A model generated the notes under the pieces. That model ran no database searches, had not been told where the DNA came from, and was given only the letters and a program-made list of their open reading frames with translations. Source: Branchiostoma floridae (Eukaryota > Chordata > Leptocardii > Amphioxiformes > Branchiostomatidae). Taken from it: a DNA stretch of 64,000 nt. Numbering within the stretch: the first letter of the stretch is position 1; every line of letters starts with the position of its first letter. Positions 1-12,100 of the stretch are shown here, piece after piece. Made by a program: the position numbers and the translations under genes. The stretch is taken from the NCBI RefSeq assembly GCF_000003815.2, contig NC_049985.1, positions 5,151,502 to 5,215,501 on the forward strand, in the 5' to 3' direction.

Positions 1-528
1 ATGGCATAGGGGTATAATATAGCAGCTGTGGAAATGCTATCAGAGACTGAGTATCCGCCCCATGGCATAGGGGTATAATATAGCAGCTGTGGAAATGCTA
101 TCAGAGACTGAGTATCCGCCCCATGGCATAGGGGTATAATAAAGCAGCTGTGGAAATGCTATCAGAGACTGAGTATCCGCCCCATGGCATACTGGGGTAT
201 TATTATATAGCAATTGTGGAAATGCTATCAGAGACTGAGTATCCGCCCCATGGCATAGGGGTATAATATAGCAGTTATGGAAATGCTATCAGAGACTCAG
301 TATCCGCCCCATGGAATAGGGACTACTACTATTATAGCAATAATTATTGTGGAAATGCTATCAGAGACTGAGTATCCGCCCTATAGAATAGGGGTATAAT
401 ATAGCAGCTGTGGAAATGCTATCAGAGACTGAGTATCCGCCCCATGGCATAGGGGTATAATATAGCAGCTGTGGAAATGCTGTCAGAGATAGTAGCTGCC
501 CCAAGGAATAGGGATATTTTAGATGTCA
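1..528. repeat. 61-bp minisatellite
   Basis: About eight head-to-tail copies of a unit of roughly 61 bp that begins ATGGCATAGGGGTATAATAT and contains GCTATCAGAGACTGAGTAT. The first two copies are nearly identical. Later copies carry small insertions around the ATAATA part, and the last one decays near 490-528. It starts at the window edge, so the array may be longer. No open frame runs through it. I see no gene nearby. Confidence 0.95.
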
Positions 529-1552
529 TTGAGATGCTAACAGAAGCAGAAGAAGAAGAGATTGAATATGTAAAACCCTACAACTGTGTGCAGACTCTTC
601 TTGTGTCATTGTATCACTGATAGACAGATGTTGAATTCTTTAAAGCTTGAAAACATGTTGAATGAGATGGAATACAGCAGGACATAGGCAAACATTGTAG
701 CAGTAGCAGACAAACATTTGTTGACATTGAAAGTCTCTTCTTATATACTATTGATCCGTTTCAGGAATGCCTGCTATACAAAGTTCACACAACACAGGTG
801 TGAGAAACAATATAATTTATCCTTTAATAGAATAAAACAATCCTACAGACTTAAAAACCTATCTTAACACTCGTTCTCATTGAAATGTACAAAAGCAATT
901 TTTGCTCGAAAAATGAATCAGCTTACTAGGTATTTTTTTAGTGAAACCTAACGATACCTCACTGTTTGGGAAACTTCCTCTTTTAACCATGGCCAAAAAT
1001 GGCAATTTATTATTTTCTTACCCATAGGTTATGTAGTACAGAGCAGATAACAAACGTGACCGGTAACGTTTGTTACAACAGTAAACTTTACCCCCTTTCT
1101 TCGAAATGATTAACATTATTGGCTACATCATTTAGGTATATAAGTGGACATCCCTAGGGACATTTAAAAAGTGGGCAGCTTTTTGACACCAGGTCAGGTA
1201 GACAACGTAGAAAGTAACATTGTAGAATCTTATCTCGTGGCAATTAAATGAAATAAATAAAATAAAATTTTGTGCTTCCGGCCCTTTAGTAATATTGGCG
1301 TATAAAACTGCTTATCTGTATTATTTATTACATTATAGAATAAACACAGTTTAATAACAACACTCGTAGGAGCTACGTCCGACTATCACGTATCTAAGGT
1401 CGGCGATGCGGACCGCTTATTACAGTTTGGGCGTATTTCTATGGTGTAATGATGCAGTTTAGCGCTTTTGACCTTATCTTCTGAAATAAGGAAGAAATAT
1501 TGCTCTTTTACTAGATAAAACACCGGAATGATACAAATCTTGTTTTACCATT
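529..1552. other. Non-coding stretch, no gene seen
   Basis: AT-rich sequence without a convincing exon, long open frame or recognisable repeat. Nothing else supportable is visible here. Confidence 0.5.
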
Positions 1553-1795
1553 GTTTACAAGTGTTACCGATCTTGTGCCCTTGGGAAAGACATTTTATAC
1601 GAGGTTCCTCACTTAACTCAAGTGAAAATGAGTATCTAGCTTCGGCTCGGGCCGTCCTTCGGATAGGACGTTAAATGGAGGTCCTGTGTTCGGGGAGAGT
1701 AACACCACAAGCACGTTAAGGAACCCGCCACATGTGCGAACATGAGCGGATCAAACCATTCCGGCCAAAATACGGGTATTGGGTCAGTTAGTCCT
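1553..1795 (+). mobile_element. tRNA-derived SINE, 5' truncated copy
   Basis: Carries the body that recurs across the window: a CTTGTGCCCTTGGGAAAG block, then GAAAATGAGTATCTAGCTTC, then GGATAGGACGTTAAATGGAG, and a tail with AAGGAACCCGCCACATG and GAGCGGATCAAA. The tRNA-like head seen in the copy at 4619 is missing. The assignment rests on comparison with the other copies in this window. Confidence 0.75.
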
Positions 1796-4618
1796 CACTC
1801 ATAGTGAGCAATTGGGCTGGCCTCAATCATGATGTTTCTGACCTAGGGAGAAGAGATGCTGTTACATTTACAATCGTGTAACCCGTAACATTGAGTGGCT
1901 TTCAGGTCTTGTTACGTGGTGGTAAAAAAAAAATCACAATTTTGTCGAGGCTACAGGTGTGTGTTTCGGTGGCAGAAGGCGGCTCGGAAGTACCGGGGAG
2001 AATGGGGGTGTTGTACTTACTCGTACTAATAATCTGCGTGAGATGGAAACAGCGTGTAGAAAACTAGTCAGAAATCCCGGCTGAAAACTGTGATGATTGC
2101 TTGGAATAACAGAACAAGGGTCAACAAGGACAGGGATTTAGTCACGGCAGGGAGTACACAGTGCTGTAGGGCGGGCTAGTGGAACACTTTGTTTTTATTT
2201 CTATATAATATATTGCAACAGTACAATACAATATGGTACATTAGGCTGCAGAATACAGAACATTATGCATCACACACCGTGATCAAAACACAGAGAAGAC
2301 GACAGAGTTCATGATACAAGATTCCAAGGTTTCAGCCTTTAGTTTGTGGCCGATAAACAATGTTCATTCAATAAAGTCGCTAAATATTTCTTTATCAACG
2401 CAGCTACATTCAATTCATTCGGCCGACGGTCGAGTGTCTGTCTCTGCAGCAGGATCAGGACTGTCCAATCTTTCCTTTGATGGTTCCTCGAGTAGCAGCA
2501 GCAGTGTCTTGAACTGTTGAAGGCGCTGACTGAAGACGTCAGTGTTATCTTAAGAAAAAGTTTTAGACTGTCCGAACTTCTCCTCTCACATCTGCTTGAA
2601 GATGGTTCCTTGAATCTTGAGCAGCAGCAGGGACTTTTTAAGGTGCTGACAAAAGACGTCGGCGTTATCTTAAGATTTCTCTTAAGGAACACGAGCAGGA
2701 GTAGAGATAGCGGAGGGCAGGGCCAGGGTGTCTCCGGGATGACCAGGTGACCTTCAGATGACCTCCACGTGACCTCCGCTATCGGGACAGGTATCGGGAC
2801 GGATGAGGTGGAAGCGTGGAGACGACGTTACCATTGTAATGGTTATCGGGGGATTCGGAGAGCGATGAGATGTAGGGACGGCGTTACCATGACAACGGTT
2901 ATCAGGACTGTTTCAGAACGACTCGGAGAAGTGAGAGAGGATCCGTGATGTGCGGGAGACGATGTTGCCGGCCTCGGCTAAGAAGATCTAAAAAAACCTG
3001 GCTTCCCCGTTTTCCCACCATTCAGGCTGCTCGCTTATCTCACCTTATGGCCGCTACTGAGTTTATTTTGTTCGCTGCCAGGACGTTCCTCAAGGGGGCG
3101 TTATTGATTCTGGTGATTATCGCCCGATAATCCCCCCACTTGTCGTCATTAAACCAGTATTCTATTATCCATCGAATCTGATACCCGCCTGACATTAAAG
3201 CCCTGTTTATTCCGCCAACACGTCAGATATTGTTTTCCGCGAAAGGCACACAGCCGTATAACGGCGGGAGCGGGTTTGTTTGTTAGAAGATAAGATAAAC
3301 AAGACTCCATCCACACGGCTGCTAAGGAAAACAACAATAAAGATAGACATGGAGGGACTAAAGGGTTTGTAACCGTGAAGAGGATTCCTTTGCTGTAAGC
3401 ATGGTTATGATGACGCTGTCAGTTCGTAGGCTGATAAGGTCAGTATGGCCGCACTAAATTACACTGCATATACACGCATGCACAAATACTTGCACATGTA
3501 CACACACAGACGCATACACAAGCACATACATACACATTACCACCAAGTGTCTGCAGTCAAACTTACAGAGTACACGAAGACAGAAAATGCCAATGGGATT
3601 CGGATACTCCGCCAAATAGATTCCTTTGTAGAACATTGCACCATTGTTTTGAGTATCGACCATGCCATGTGCATGTTTTCACAAACAATCAGGTTCAGGT
3701 CCGGACCGGGACCCTCTGGACCTTAGCCGAACTAGGGCCTGAATTTTAGAACCCACCGCTAGTGTGAGTGTCACTCAACACCCAATACCGCGGCCATTTT
3801 GAATATGCCGCGCAATGTTGTGTCAAAGGTGAAAATGACGTATGTATGTATGATTACCCAGATAGTAACGTTATCTTGGATAACACATTTCTTGGGTTAA
3901 AAGTCACCTTTATGTAAAACACGTCTTATAACCAAGGACCAAGAAGATTTTATAACATAGAAGTCTATGGGAAAAAAACTCATCAATGAGACCATAAGAC
4001 TGCCCGTCATTACTAGCATAATAGTAATAGCAATGATAGTATGGTAATTAGAAAATCGACCAATTAGGGAATGGCTGCATGGCTGTCAAATATTTGCACC
4101 ATTATATTTTTTTCTTACTTTGCATCTCTATACTAAGATAAATTGCTGCATCTTGTCCATGTATTACACTACTTATGTTTTGAAAATTAGTGTTGTTAGG
4201 GAGAGAACTGGATGGAAGCTGATACTATGAATAAATTTTGTTTCTTGGCCTCATTGACCTTGTTATTTTTCTGTCATGTCCGCTGCATGAAAAAGAGTTG
4301 TGCGAGAGCAACAAAAAGTCCAAAACATACTAATACTAGCCTTTGACGAAGTCATTGGCGTGAAATTCACTTTCTGCATTAACACATTGAAAAATAGATG
4401 CTATGCCTCTAGCAGACGGCTCCCCTAAACAGTGTATATTACTATGTTTGCATCTTGGAGAGGGGGTACTACATGAGACCTAATAGTCTTGAATAAAGGC
4501 ATGATTATTTGGCGAAGAGATGTGTTCGTGGAACTCTAGTAAATGTAAATATTATTCAAATAGCCTGCACGAGACAATTAACACCTACCTATACGTAAGA
4601 GTATCCTTGGGTTGTTCG
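1796..4618. other. Non-coding stretch with weak open frames
   Basis: No supportable gene. Short frames on both strands at 2311-2750 overlap a two-copy direct repeat (about 2520-2575 and 2640-2690, sharing GACGTC and GTTATCTTAAG). An AATAAA on the minus strand near 2195 could be a poly(A) signal of a minus-strand gene, possibly the thyroglobulin-like/VWA gene, but no exon could be linked. Around 3465-3540 the sequence is CA-rich. At 3685-3765 there is a decayed stretch resembling part of the hAT-like MITE at 18108. Confidence 0.4.
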
Positions 4619-4905
4619 TCACACGGCATGTGCCGCAGTCGGCAGGGTGTTTGGTTTATAAACCAGAGGTTCTGGGTTCGAATCCGTTGGTGTGCCACCG
4701 ATCTTGTGCCCTTGGGAAAGGCACTTTACACGACTCTCCCTACTTCAATCGGTTGAAAATGAGCACCTAGCTTTGGTTAGGGTCGACCCTCGGATAGGAC
4801 GTTAAATGCTTAAAATGGAGGAGAGACACACCGCGTTAAAGAACCCACCACACCCACCACACGAAAAGAGTGGGGGACCTTCCAGGTGTGAGTGGATCAA
4901 ATAAA
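4619..4905 (+). mobile_element. tRNA-derived SINE, nearly complete copy
   Basis: The best copy in the window. A tRNA-like head (4624-4695) contains a B-box-like GGTTCGAATCC and an A-box-like region around GCAGTCGGCAGGGTG. The body follows: GTGCCCTTGGGAAAGGCACT, GAAAATGAGCACCTAGC, CTCGGATAGGACGTTAAAT and AAAGAACCCACCACAC, ending near GTGAGTGGATCAAA. SINEs are transcribed by RNA polymerase III and mobilised by a partner LINE. Which LINE cannot be told here. Confidence 0.85.
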
Positions 4906-5032
4906 TCTGTCCGAATATGCAGCTTGTACTGTTTAGTACAAACCCGATGTGTTCCGCCTTAAGTCGGTTTATTGGGTAAGCAATACAAACAAACAAGATG
5001 CACCCTACAAGATGCAAGATTATTTGAATGTT

Positions 5033-5147
5033 TAAAGCTAAAAAGCTTGAGGAAATAACATCCCCTGTAGTTCACTACTTCAGCAGGCAAAATAAACAAC
5101 ATAAATGAGCTGATGATGGACAGGCACTTTTCATTGGTGCCAAATTC
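5033..5147 (+). repeat. Dispersed repeat, copy 1
   Basis: Direct repeat of 5840-5945. Both contain GCTAAAAAGCTTG.GGAAATA, a CACTAC...AGCAGGCAAAA block and TTTTTCATTGGTGCC-like sequence. The copies are diverged and non-coding. No termini or target duplication were found. Confidence 0.7.
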
Positions 5148-5260
5148 GCTTTTTCTTCTTTTAATCTTCTTGAAACAAGGACTTTTGGGGTTATCTCAGA
5201 CAGTATTAGTCCTTTGTTTTATTTCATGTTTGTTGTGTGGGTGTCACGTGTGCAAGAGGA

Positions 5261-5352
5261 TGATTGATTGGTTGATTGATTGATTGATTGATTACTGGGT
5301 AAGTGAGTGAGTGAGTGAGTGAGTGAGTGAGTGAGTGAGTGAGTGAGTGAGT
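5261..5352 (+). repeat. Compound microsatellite (GATT)n / (GAGT)n
   Basis: A run of GATT units (5261-5295) followed by an uninterrupted run of GAGT units to 5352. Simple sequence repeat with no coding role. Confidence 0.97.
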
Positions 5353-5839
5353 GTATTGGTATCAGCAGCAATGCCATAGTCATTGTCTGTCTTAGACTCG
5401 AATTACATTAATCTTTTTAATGCCAGATGAGCTCATAATATTTTAAGCCTTTTTTTGGCTTTTCCCCCAAATGCTTCCTTAAAGTACTGAATGTTTGGAC
5501 ATTAGACAGGCTCCGATGTCGAAAGGTTCCGAAATGGTAACAGCTCTTCAAAAAAAAGGAAAATAAAATGCCTGATCTCCGTGCCGATTAGAGATAAAGA
5601 ATAACTCAAGTTTTAAACTTACAGTTTTAAAATAAAATTTGGTTGTGTGGAATTGATCATTTTGGCCTCAAGCCAATTACAGCTCCAACGGACCAAGTCT
5701 TGATGATTGAAAGGCCGCGAAGAACGTTTTGGACTTGCACACGAACTTTTCATTGTATTTCGGATGGTCACTTTACTTGAAATATTCTTTATTTCAAATC
5801 TTTGTCTCTAGATCAGGATTCTTATAATAACTAAATAAT

Positions 5840-5945
5840 TACGCTAAAAAGCTTGGGGAAATATTAGCCCCCTGTTAATCACTACTGTAGCAGGCAAAAA
5901 TGTTGTATAGAAGATGGACTGGTATTTTTCATTGGTGCCGGTTTT
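5840..5945 (+). repeat. Dispersed repeat, copy 2
   Basis: Second copy of the repeat at 5033-5147, in the same orientation and about 800 bp downstream. It may be a local duplication or two insertions of one element. Confidence 0.7.
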
Positions 5946-6357
5946 GGGGTTTACTTTTGAAACTAGTTTGAAATAAGGGAATGTTTTGAAAATGGTTTCA
6001 GTGGGTTTTCTCAACTTTTTCCTTGATTTATTGATTTGTTTCAACCTTGATATCCTCATATCTCCGATAATAAACGACTGCATTTTGATTTCGTTCTTAT
6101 GAAAGCAGAACAAGTCAAGATGTTTCATGGGTGCTCTTTTTGGCCTTTCAAAAGATATTTTGTTTCCCAAAAGGAACTGTCAATTTTCAGAATCATCAGA
6201 AAGGCTGAGACATATTTTAAGGTTTAAGACAGGTTTTAAGACATATTTTTGAATATGTCAATTAGGGCTAGGGATGCCCTCCTCCCTTACTGTTTATTCA
6301 ATTTAGTGGAATTTCAATTCCTGATGCCAGGGTCTTAAGTGGGTAATCTAAATTGGC

Positions 6358-6474
6358 TAATCTCCAAGCAGATGNNNNNNNNNNNNNNNNNNNNNNNNNN
6401 NNNNNNNNNNNNNNNNNNNNNNNNNNNNNNNNNNNNNNNNNNNNNNNNNNNNNNNNNNNNNNNNNNNNNNNNNN
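6358..6474. mobile_element. One end of a Mutator-like MITE running into a gap
   Basis: TAATCTCCAAGCAGAT at 6358-6373 matches the terminus of the inverted-repeat elements at 10706 and 19826. The sequence then breaks into 100 N (6375-6474), so the other end is lost. A gap of exactly 100 N is probably a placeholder. Confidence 0.6.
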
Positions 6475-6835
6475 TCATCGCATACAGAAATGCAGTGCTC
6501 CTATTGACTGTCACCTCTAAAACTCAAACTCAAAAAGTAATTAAACGATTGATTTTATCATAATCCCCCGATCATGGTGAAGAGGGTAAGATTGATTTAA
6601 AGCAATTTTATATTATCTTCACTTCTCTCGAATAGGATAGACACATCAGTAACATTGCCGACATGTCAGGTTGCTGAACTACGGTTTGTTTCCAGACAAG
6701 ATTGATAAAAAAATAGTATCTTAGGTTGTTGAGTGATCAGGGACGCAGGACACACTAACCATTAGGCCACACGATGTCCCCTTGTCAAATCGACTGAGGT
6801 TGTTTGTAGGTCTGTACTATGCGAGAGCTACTTAC

Positions 6836-9800
6836 CGCACTGATCGTCCACGACTTTCTGCGACGTGAAGCAAGACGGCCTAGCACTGAACACGCGATCG
6901 CTGCTGCCAGTCATGGTCGCCAGCGCATCCCTGTCCACAAGACGGGGGTACCCGACAAACACGGCGTACAGCTCGATCCCAGCGGCCCGCACCTTTAGAG
7001 CTTCAGCTAGGTCGTTATCATCGGACTGGGGGAACGGGAGACATGGGACTGAGAATGTGTACATGTAGCAACTCACTAGGAGAACTGTAACGTTAGACTG
7101 AGAATGTGTAGCAATTCACTGGGAGAACTGTAACGTTAGACTGAGAATGTGTAGCAACTCACTGGGAGAACTGCAACGTTAGACTGAGAATGTGTAGCAA
7201 CTCACTGGGAGAACTGTAACGTTAGACTGAGAATGTGTAGCAACTCACTGGGAGAACTGTAACGTTAGACTGAGAATGTGTAGCAACTCACTGGGAGAAC
7301 TGCAACGTTAGACTGAGAATGTGTAGCAACTCACTAGGAAAACTGTTACGTTATCCTGAGAATGTGTAGCAACTCACTAGGAGAACTGTAACGTTAGACT
7401 GAGAATGTGTAGCAACTCACTAGGAGAACTGTAACGTTAGACTGAGAATGTGTAGCAACTCACTAGGAGAACTGTAACGTTAGACTGAGTATGTGTAGCA
7501 ACTCACTGGCAGATGGTAACTTACCCGTCCGTCTGTCAGAATGACGGCTGCATGATACGCCTCGGCACGGAAATTGGACTGGGTAAACAGAAAATGTGCA
7601 AGACAATCACACATAGAAAAGTCAGGTACATTTGTATATATGCTTAACCAAGCAAGTGCAGCAGCAGTCTATAGTTTATGTACCAATAGGTACTGTGTTT
7701 AACCAAGCAAGTTTAGCAGTAGCTTCTGCAATATGAGGTACAAGTGGAGCCTTACCTTTTGCACCATGCAGTAGAAGTGCAGCCTTAGCTTTTGTACCAT
7801 GCAGTTCAAGTGCAGCCTTAGGTTTTGCACCATGCAGTACAGGTGCAGCCTTAGCTTTTGTACCATGCAGTACAAGTGTAGCCTTAGCTTTTGCACCATG
7901 CAATACAAGTGCAATACAAGCAAGTGTAGCCTTAGCTTTTGCACCATGCAGTACAAGTGCAGCCTTAGCTTTTGCACCATGCAGTACTAGTGCAGCCGTA
8001 GCATTTGCACCATGCAGTACTAGTGCAGCCGTAGCATTTGCACCATGCAGTACAAGTGCAGCCGTAGCATTTGCACCATGCAGTACAAGTGCAGCCGTAG
8101 CATTTGCACCATGTAGTACAAGTGCAGCCGTAGCATTTGCACCATGTAGTACAAGTGTAGCCTTAGCTTTTGTACCATGCAGTACATGTGTAGCCTTAGC
8201 TTTTGCACCATTTGGTGCTGTGTTAGCAACAGAAACACCAACAGCGGCCGTACCGTGAAGTTCATGTAGTAGATGGCGTTTCCGGTTCGGCTTATGCCTC
8301 CGTCGCCCCTCATGACGTAGTGGATGTTGTATGGCATATCCATGGTGATTGGTGCCAGGTCGAAGTATGTCCGCGCTTCGCAGGCGTAGGTGATAACTGA
8401 AATCTGTGTAGCAAGTGGTGAGAGGGACACAAAAAGTGCTGATGTTATTTTTACACATCCTAAAAATGGCCCTCTGGGATGTTCCAAATCAACAATGGCA
8501 ATGCATGAAATCATAAATGCATAGAACGCTTCCCATATGTCTGATGGGCCCTTGAGAAGGAAGCATGTGGATAACGAGTTCTACGGTTGATGCTAGCCAT
8601 AGATTCCCCCAAGCATCAGGTCCATTCAGCACAAATCAAAGACTCACCCTGATATCCTTTCCTTGCATACCCGCACAGTCGACAAAAGCCATCATGAAGT
8701 CCCGGGCGAGTTCAAACTGTTCCTGCGGGATGCTCGAAGACACGTCCAGGACGAGAATGATGTCAATGGCACAGGGCGGTGGTACAAATACTGAAAAAGG
8801 CAGATGTGTTATAGATTGTTATAGAACAAGGCGGACGGATGTTATTGCTGGGAGGCTGGGTCTTTTGGCAATCTATATAACTGCAGTTTGAAAAGGAGCC
8901 TGGCCATTAGCGGGGTCAATAATTGCTCAGAAACAGTGTCACAGCAATCTGCTATATAAACAGGGTCTGACAGGAGTGTCCAATCAAGGAAAGCTATTCT
9001 CACGGTTTGTTGTCCAGTACGTGTTGCAGTCCGCTATTGGCGGTTCCCCAGGTCCCCCTGCGGTATTCCTGTAGATGTAACCATTGACAGGATTGGCACA
9101 GTACGTGAGACCGGCTGGTCCCCAGTTCTGCTCCGTCTCGAAGGTCCCGTCTTCATTGCAGTGTGGGATGAAACATCCGTACTTGCCGGCACATTTAGCT
9201 ATGGCGGCATCTCGCTCATTCCTGCATTCTATTTTGAAAAAACAAAAACAAGTTTAACAAACAATGTTAAAACTATATATACAATCAGTAGACCTTTTCA
9301 GTTTATTTCTAATGGAGGTACTCGTATAGCTTTGGGCCTGTTTGTGTGTCTGCAAGAGAGCAGTTCGGGAGCAATACCTCAATAACGATTCACAGAGCTA
9401 ACAAGTTAACAGATTCACGTTATGACTTCACATATAATGTAATTCCAAAAAGATTCACTTGCTATGAGACCTTAAAATACTGTATATTGGTATTTATAAA
9501 TATACAATAGTATGCATGTTTTTCTACATGGAGATTGTTCACAATCGACCATTTTATAGAGTTAACAGTAACTGCAGTTTGAAAAGGAGCCTGGCCATCA
9601 GAGAGGCCAATAATTGCTCAGAAACAGTGTCACAGCAATCTGCTAGATCAAGCAGGGTCAAGGGAAGCTGTTCTCACGGTGTGTGATCCAGTACGCGTCG
9701 CAGTCCCATGATAGCGGCTCCCCGGGTGGCATGGCGGTATTCTGGTAGATGTAACCATTGACAGGGTTGGCGCAGTACGTGTAGCCGGTGGATCCCCAGT

Positions 9801-12100
9801 ATTGCTCTGCCTTGAAGGTCTTGTCTTCATTGCACTGTGGGGCGAAACATCCCACCACACCAGCACATGCAGCTATGGCGGCATCTCGCACTTCCGAACA
9901 GTCCGCCTCTGAATAACAAATTATNNNNNNNNNNNNNNNNNNNNNNNNNNNNNNNNNNNNNNNNNNNNNNNNNNNNNNNNNNNNNNNNNNNNNNNNNNNN
10001 NNNNNNNNNNNNNNNNNNNNNNNNNNNNNNNNNNNNNNNNNNNNNNNNNNNNNNNNNNNNNNNNNNNNNNNNNNNNNNNNNNNNNNNNNNNNNNNNNNNN
10101 NNNNNNNNNNNNNNNNNNNNNNNNNNNNNNNNNNNNNNNNNNNNNNNNNNNNNNNNNNNNNNNNNNNNNNNNNNNNNNNNNNNNNNNNNNNNNNNNNNNN
10201 NNNNNNNNNNNNNNNNNNNNNNNNNNNNNNNNNNNNNNNNNNNNNNNNNNNNNNNNNNNNNNNNNNNNNNNNNNNNNNNNNNNNNNNNNNNNNNNNNNNN
10301 NNNNNNNNNNNNNNNNNNNNNNNCTAGATAATTTGCCTGTGGTAGAACTTTGATGGGACAAAATAAAGGTTCCATGAAGCAACGTGTGCGCTTCAAGTGT
10401 TTCTTGAGATACCTACTACAAACCCCACTGAATGCCTTGGCTCCCATGGGACCCTCACACAAAGACGCACAGACCATGGGAGAGGCATTTAGCCCCGCTC
10501 ACCGTCTGGGCTGTGGAGACATGCTAATAAGCTGGTTTCCACGGCAATGGGGGCTCGACTGAAATCCTGGGCTACTATTGGTTAGTTCTTTCTGTAACAA
10601 TTCCCCAGCTTATGTCAAAAGGAGCACAAACTCTGCGGTGAGGGGCCAGTAACAGCCCTGGATCATGGAGAGCAGAGCTTGTGTTACACAGACTACGGTA
10701 AAGTATAATCTCCAAGCAGATTCCTCCGGTGGCATAAAACAGTAACATAAGCTGGGGAAATACTTCAGCCGGAACAAGGGTAAAGTTGGCCAGCATTGCG
10801 GAAGAGTTTACCCTTCTGTGGGAAGAAGTCTTTCTATAGAGTAGGTTAGTGACACATGGAAGTGTAGAAATCTCCTTGCACATCNNNNNNNNNNNNNNNN
10901 NNNNNNNNNNNNNNNNNNNNNNNNNNNNNNNNNNNNNNNNNNNNNNNNNNNNNNNNNNNNNNNNNNNNNNNNNNNNNNNNNNNNCCAGCTTATGTTACTG
11001 TTTCATGCCACCGGAGGAATCTGCTTGGAGATTAGGTAAAGTACACTTGGTGCAAATTTGTGCACACACGAACAATTAAGCATGGATGCTCAGAAACAGA
11101 GTCACAGCAATCTGCGAGATCAAACAGGGTCTGACAGAAGTGTCCAATGAAGGAAAGCTCACGGTGTGTAAGCCAGTAATAAATGCAGTTAGGTGGAAAC
11201 GGTTCTCTGCTCGGTCGCCAAGCAGTCTCCTGGAAGATAAAGCCATTGAGAGGGTTGACACAGTTCAAGTAGCGGCGGGATGTTCCGCTTTGGGGGTTCT
11301 TGAAGGAGTCGTCATCGTTGCACTCTGGGATGTAACATCCCGACGCGCCACCACATGCAGCTATGGCGTCATCTCGCACCCTACTGCAGGATATTTCTGA
11401 AAAACAAAATTTTAAGACACGGTTAAAGCCAAATATACAATCATTGGACCTTTTTTATCAATTACTATGTAAGTCTTTTGTAAACTCCAAGTAAATGCTG
11501 GGGGAGACCCATTTCTATAACTAGCCATGTTCCATTTGCCACCGAAACGGGTAGCTACTGTACGGAAACAGAACGATTTATCCTCTCCAGACATCTGCTG
11601 GGAGCTGGGTCTTTTTGCAGTCTATGTTTCTATATATAAAGGAATAATGTTGTTCTTTCTATCTTATAGTAAGAGATACTTTTTTTATGTTACATGTATT
11701 GCAGAGTGAAATGAACGTATCCGGTGTACATGATATCAGCAGATGAAAGGATATTTCCGTGTATGGGCAGTATTGGCATAAACATTTTATACACAACAGA
11801 CCAACATCATTTTTCAACGGAAATCGCCACCCCATCAATTTGTAGTTACAATTTACAGTGGTGAGTACATGTGCATATACTTTCCAAAGTTGAGATATGA
11901 AAATGGAGTGACCTGTAGAGATTTGTTCTGTTAGGAATAGTTCAGCCGAAGTCTTTGGAAACTACGTTAGTGAAGGAGAATGCCCCAGAGGCGTCGCCAA
12001 AATCATGAGTACATACTTTGTGCGGCGGACCCGTGAAAGGCGGCGAGCACCACAGCGGTGGATAGCAGCAGTTTTCCCAGCATGTTTGTCGTGTGGGAGT
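6836..12100 (-). CDS. Secreted mosaic protein: signal peptide, three thyroglobulin type-1-like modules, VWA domain (3' end not found)
   Basis: Gene on the minus strand, assembled from exons that agree in phase. Exon 1 is 12017-12083 (ATG at 12083; acceptor at 12101 suggests a 5'UTR intron). Module exons are 11163-11396, 9678-9908 and 9004-9228. VWA exons are 8648-8790, 8254-8403, 7525-7578 and 6836-7025. About 431 aa are visible. Exon 1 gives a signal peptide, MLGKLLLSTAVVLAAFHG, so the product should be secreted. Each module exon is phase 1-1 and has six cysteines plus a GCFIPHCNEDGTF-type core and YCANPVNG, resembling thyroglobulin type-1 domains but without the usual CWCV pair. The VWA has a complete MIDAS: DVSSS, the T of GISRTGNA and the D of LTDGRSDD, so metal-dependent ligand binding is plausible. 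The last exon ends in phase 1 with GTAAGT, so at least one more exon is expected below 6836. The gap at 9925-10323 could hide another module. The ligand is unknown. Confidence 0.85.
7060..7507. repeat. 43-bp minisatellite in a VWA intron
   Basis: About ten copies of a 43-bp unit containing ACTGAGAATGTGTAGCAACT and CACT(A/G)GGAGAACTGTAACG. It fills the intron between the last two VWA exons (7026-7524) almost completely. Differences are mainly single bases, so the array looks young. Confidence 0.95.
7690..8215. repeat. 33-bp minisatellite in a VWA intron
   Basis: About sixteen copies of a 33-bp unit around CATTTGCACCATGCAGTACA, inside the intron 7579-8253. Because 33 is a multiple of three, several frames stay open across it, including one of 260 codons on the minus strand with a VLHGA.A.AAL pattern. 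The flanking VWA exons splice in frame without it, so I do not treat it as coding. Confidence 0.93.
9925..10323. other. Assembly gap (399 N)
   Basis: Unknown sequence inside the intron between the first and second thyroglobulin-like module exons. A further module exon could be hidden here, since neighbouring modules are spaced 450-1250 bp apart. Confidence 0.99.
10706..11034. mobile_element. Mutator-like MITE with 9-bp target duplication
   Basis: Left end TAATCTCCAAGCAGATTCCT (10706) and its reverse complement at 11034 form long inverted repeats of about 50 bp, extending to AACATAAGCTGG. The element is flanked on both sides by GGTAAAGTA (10697-10705 and 11035-11043), a 9-bp target duplication. 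Direct duplications of 8-10 bp are typical of Mutator-like elements. The centre holds a 100-N gap (10885-10984), perhaps because the palindrome assembled badly. It lies in the first intron of the thyroglobulin-like/VWA gene. Confidence 0.85.

Noticed and set aside
2311-2750. Two plus-strand and one minus-strand small ORFs
   Set aside because: No similarity recognised, no supporting splice sites, and a local direct repeat explains part of the open frames. A hidden 3' exon of the minus-strand gene remains possible.
7676-8458. A 260-codon minus-strand frame with VLHGA repeats
   Set aside because: It is the 33-bp minisatellite read in an open frame, lying in an intron between VWA exons that splice in frame without it.
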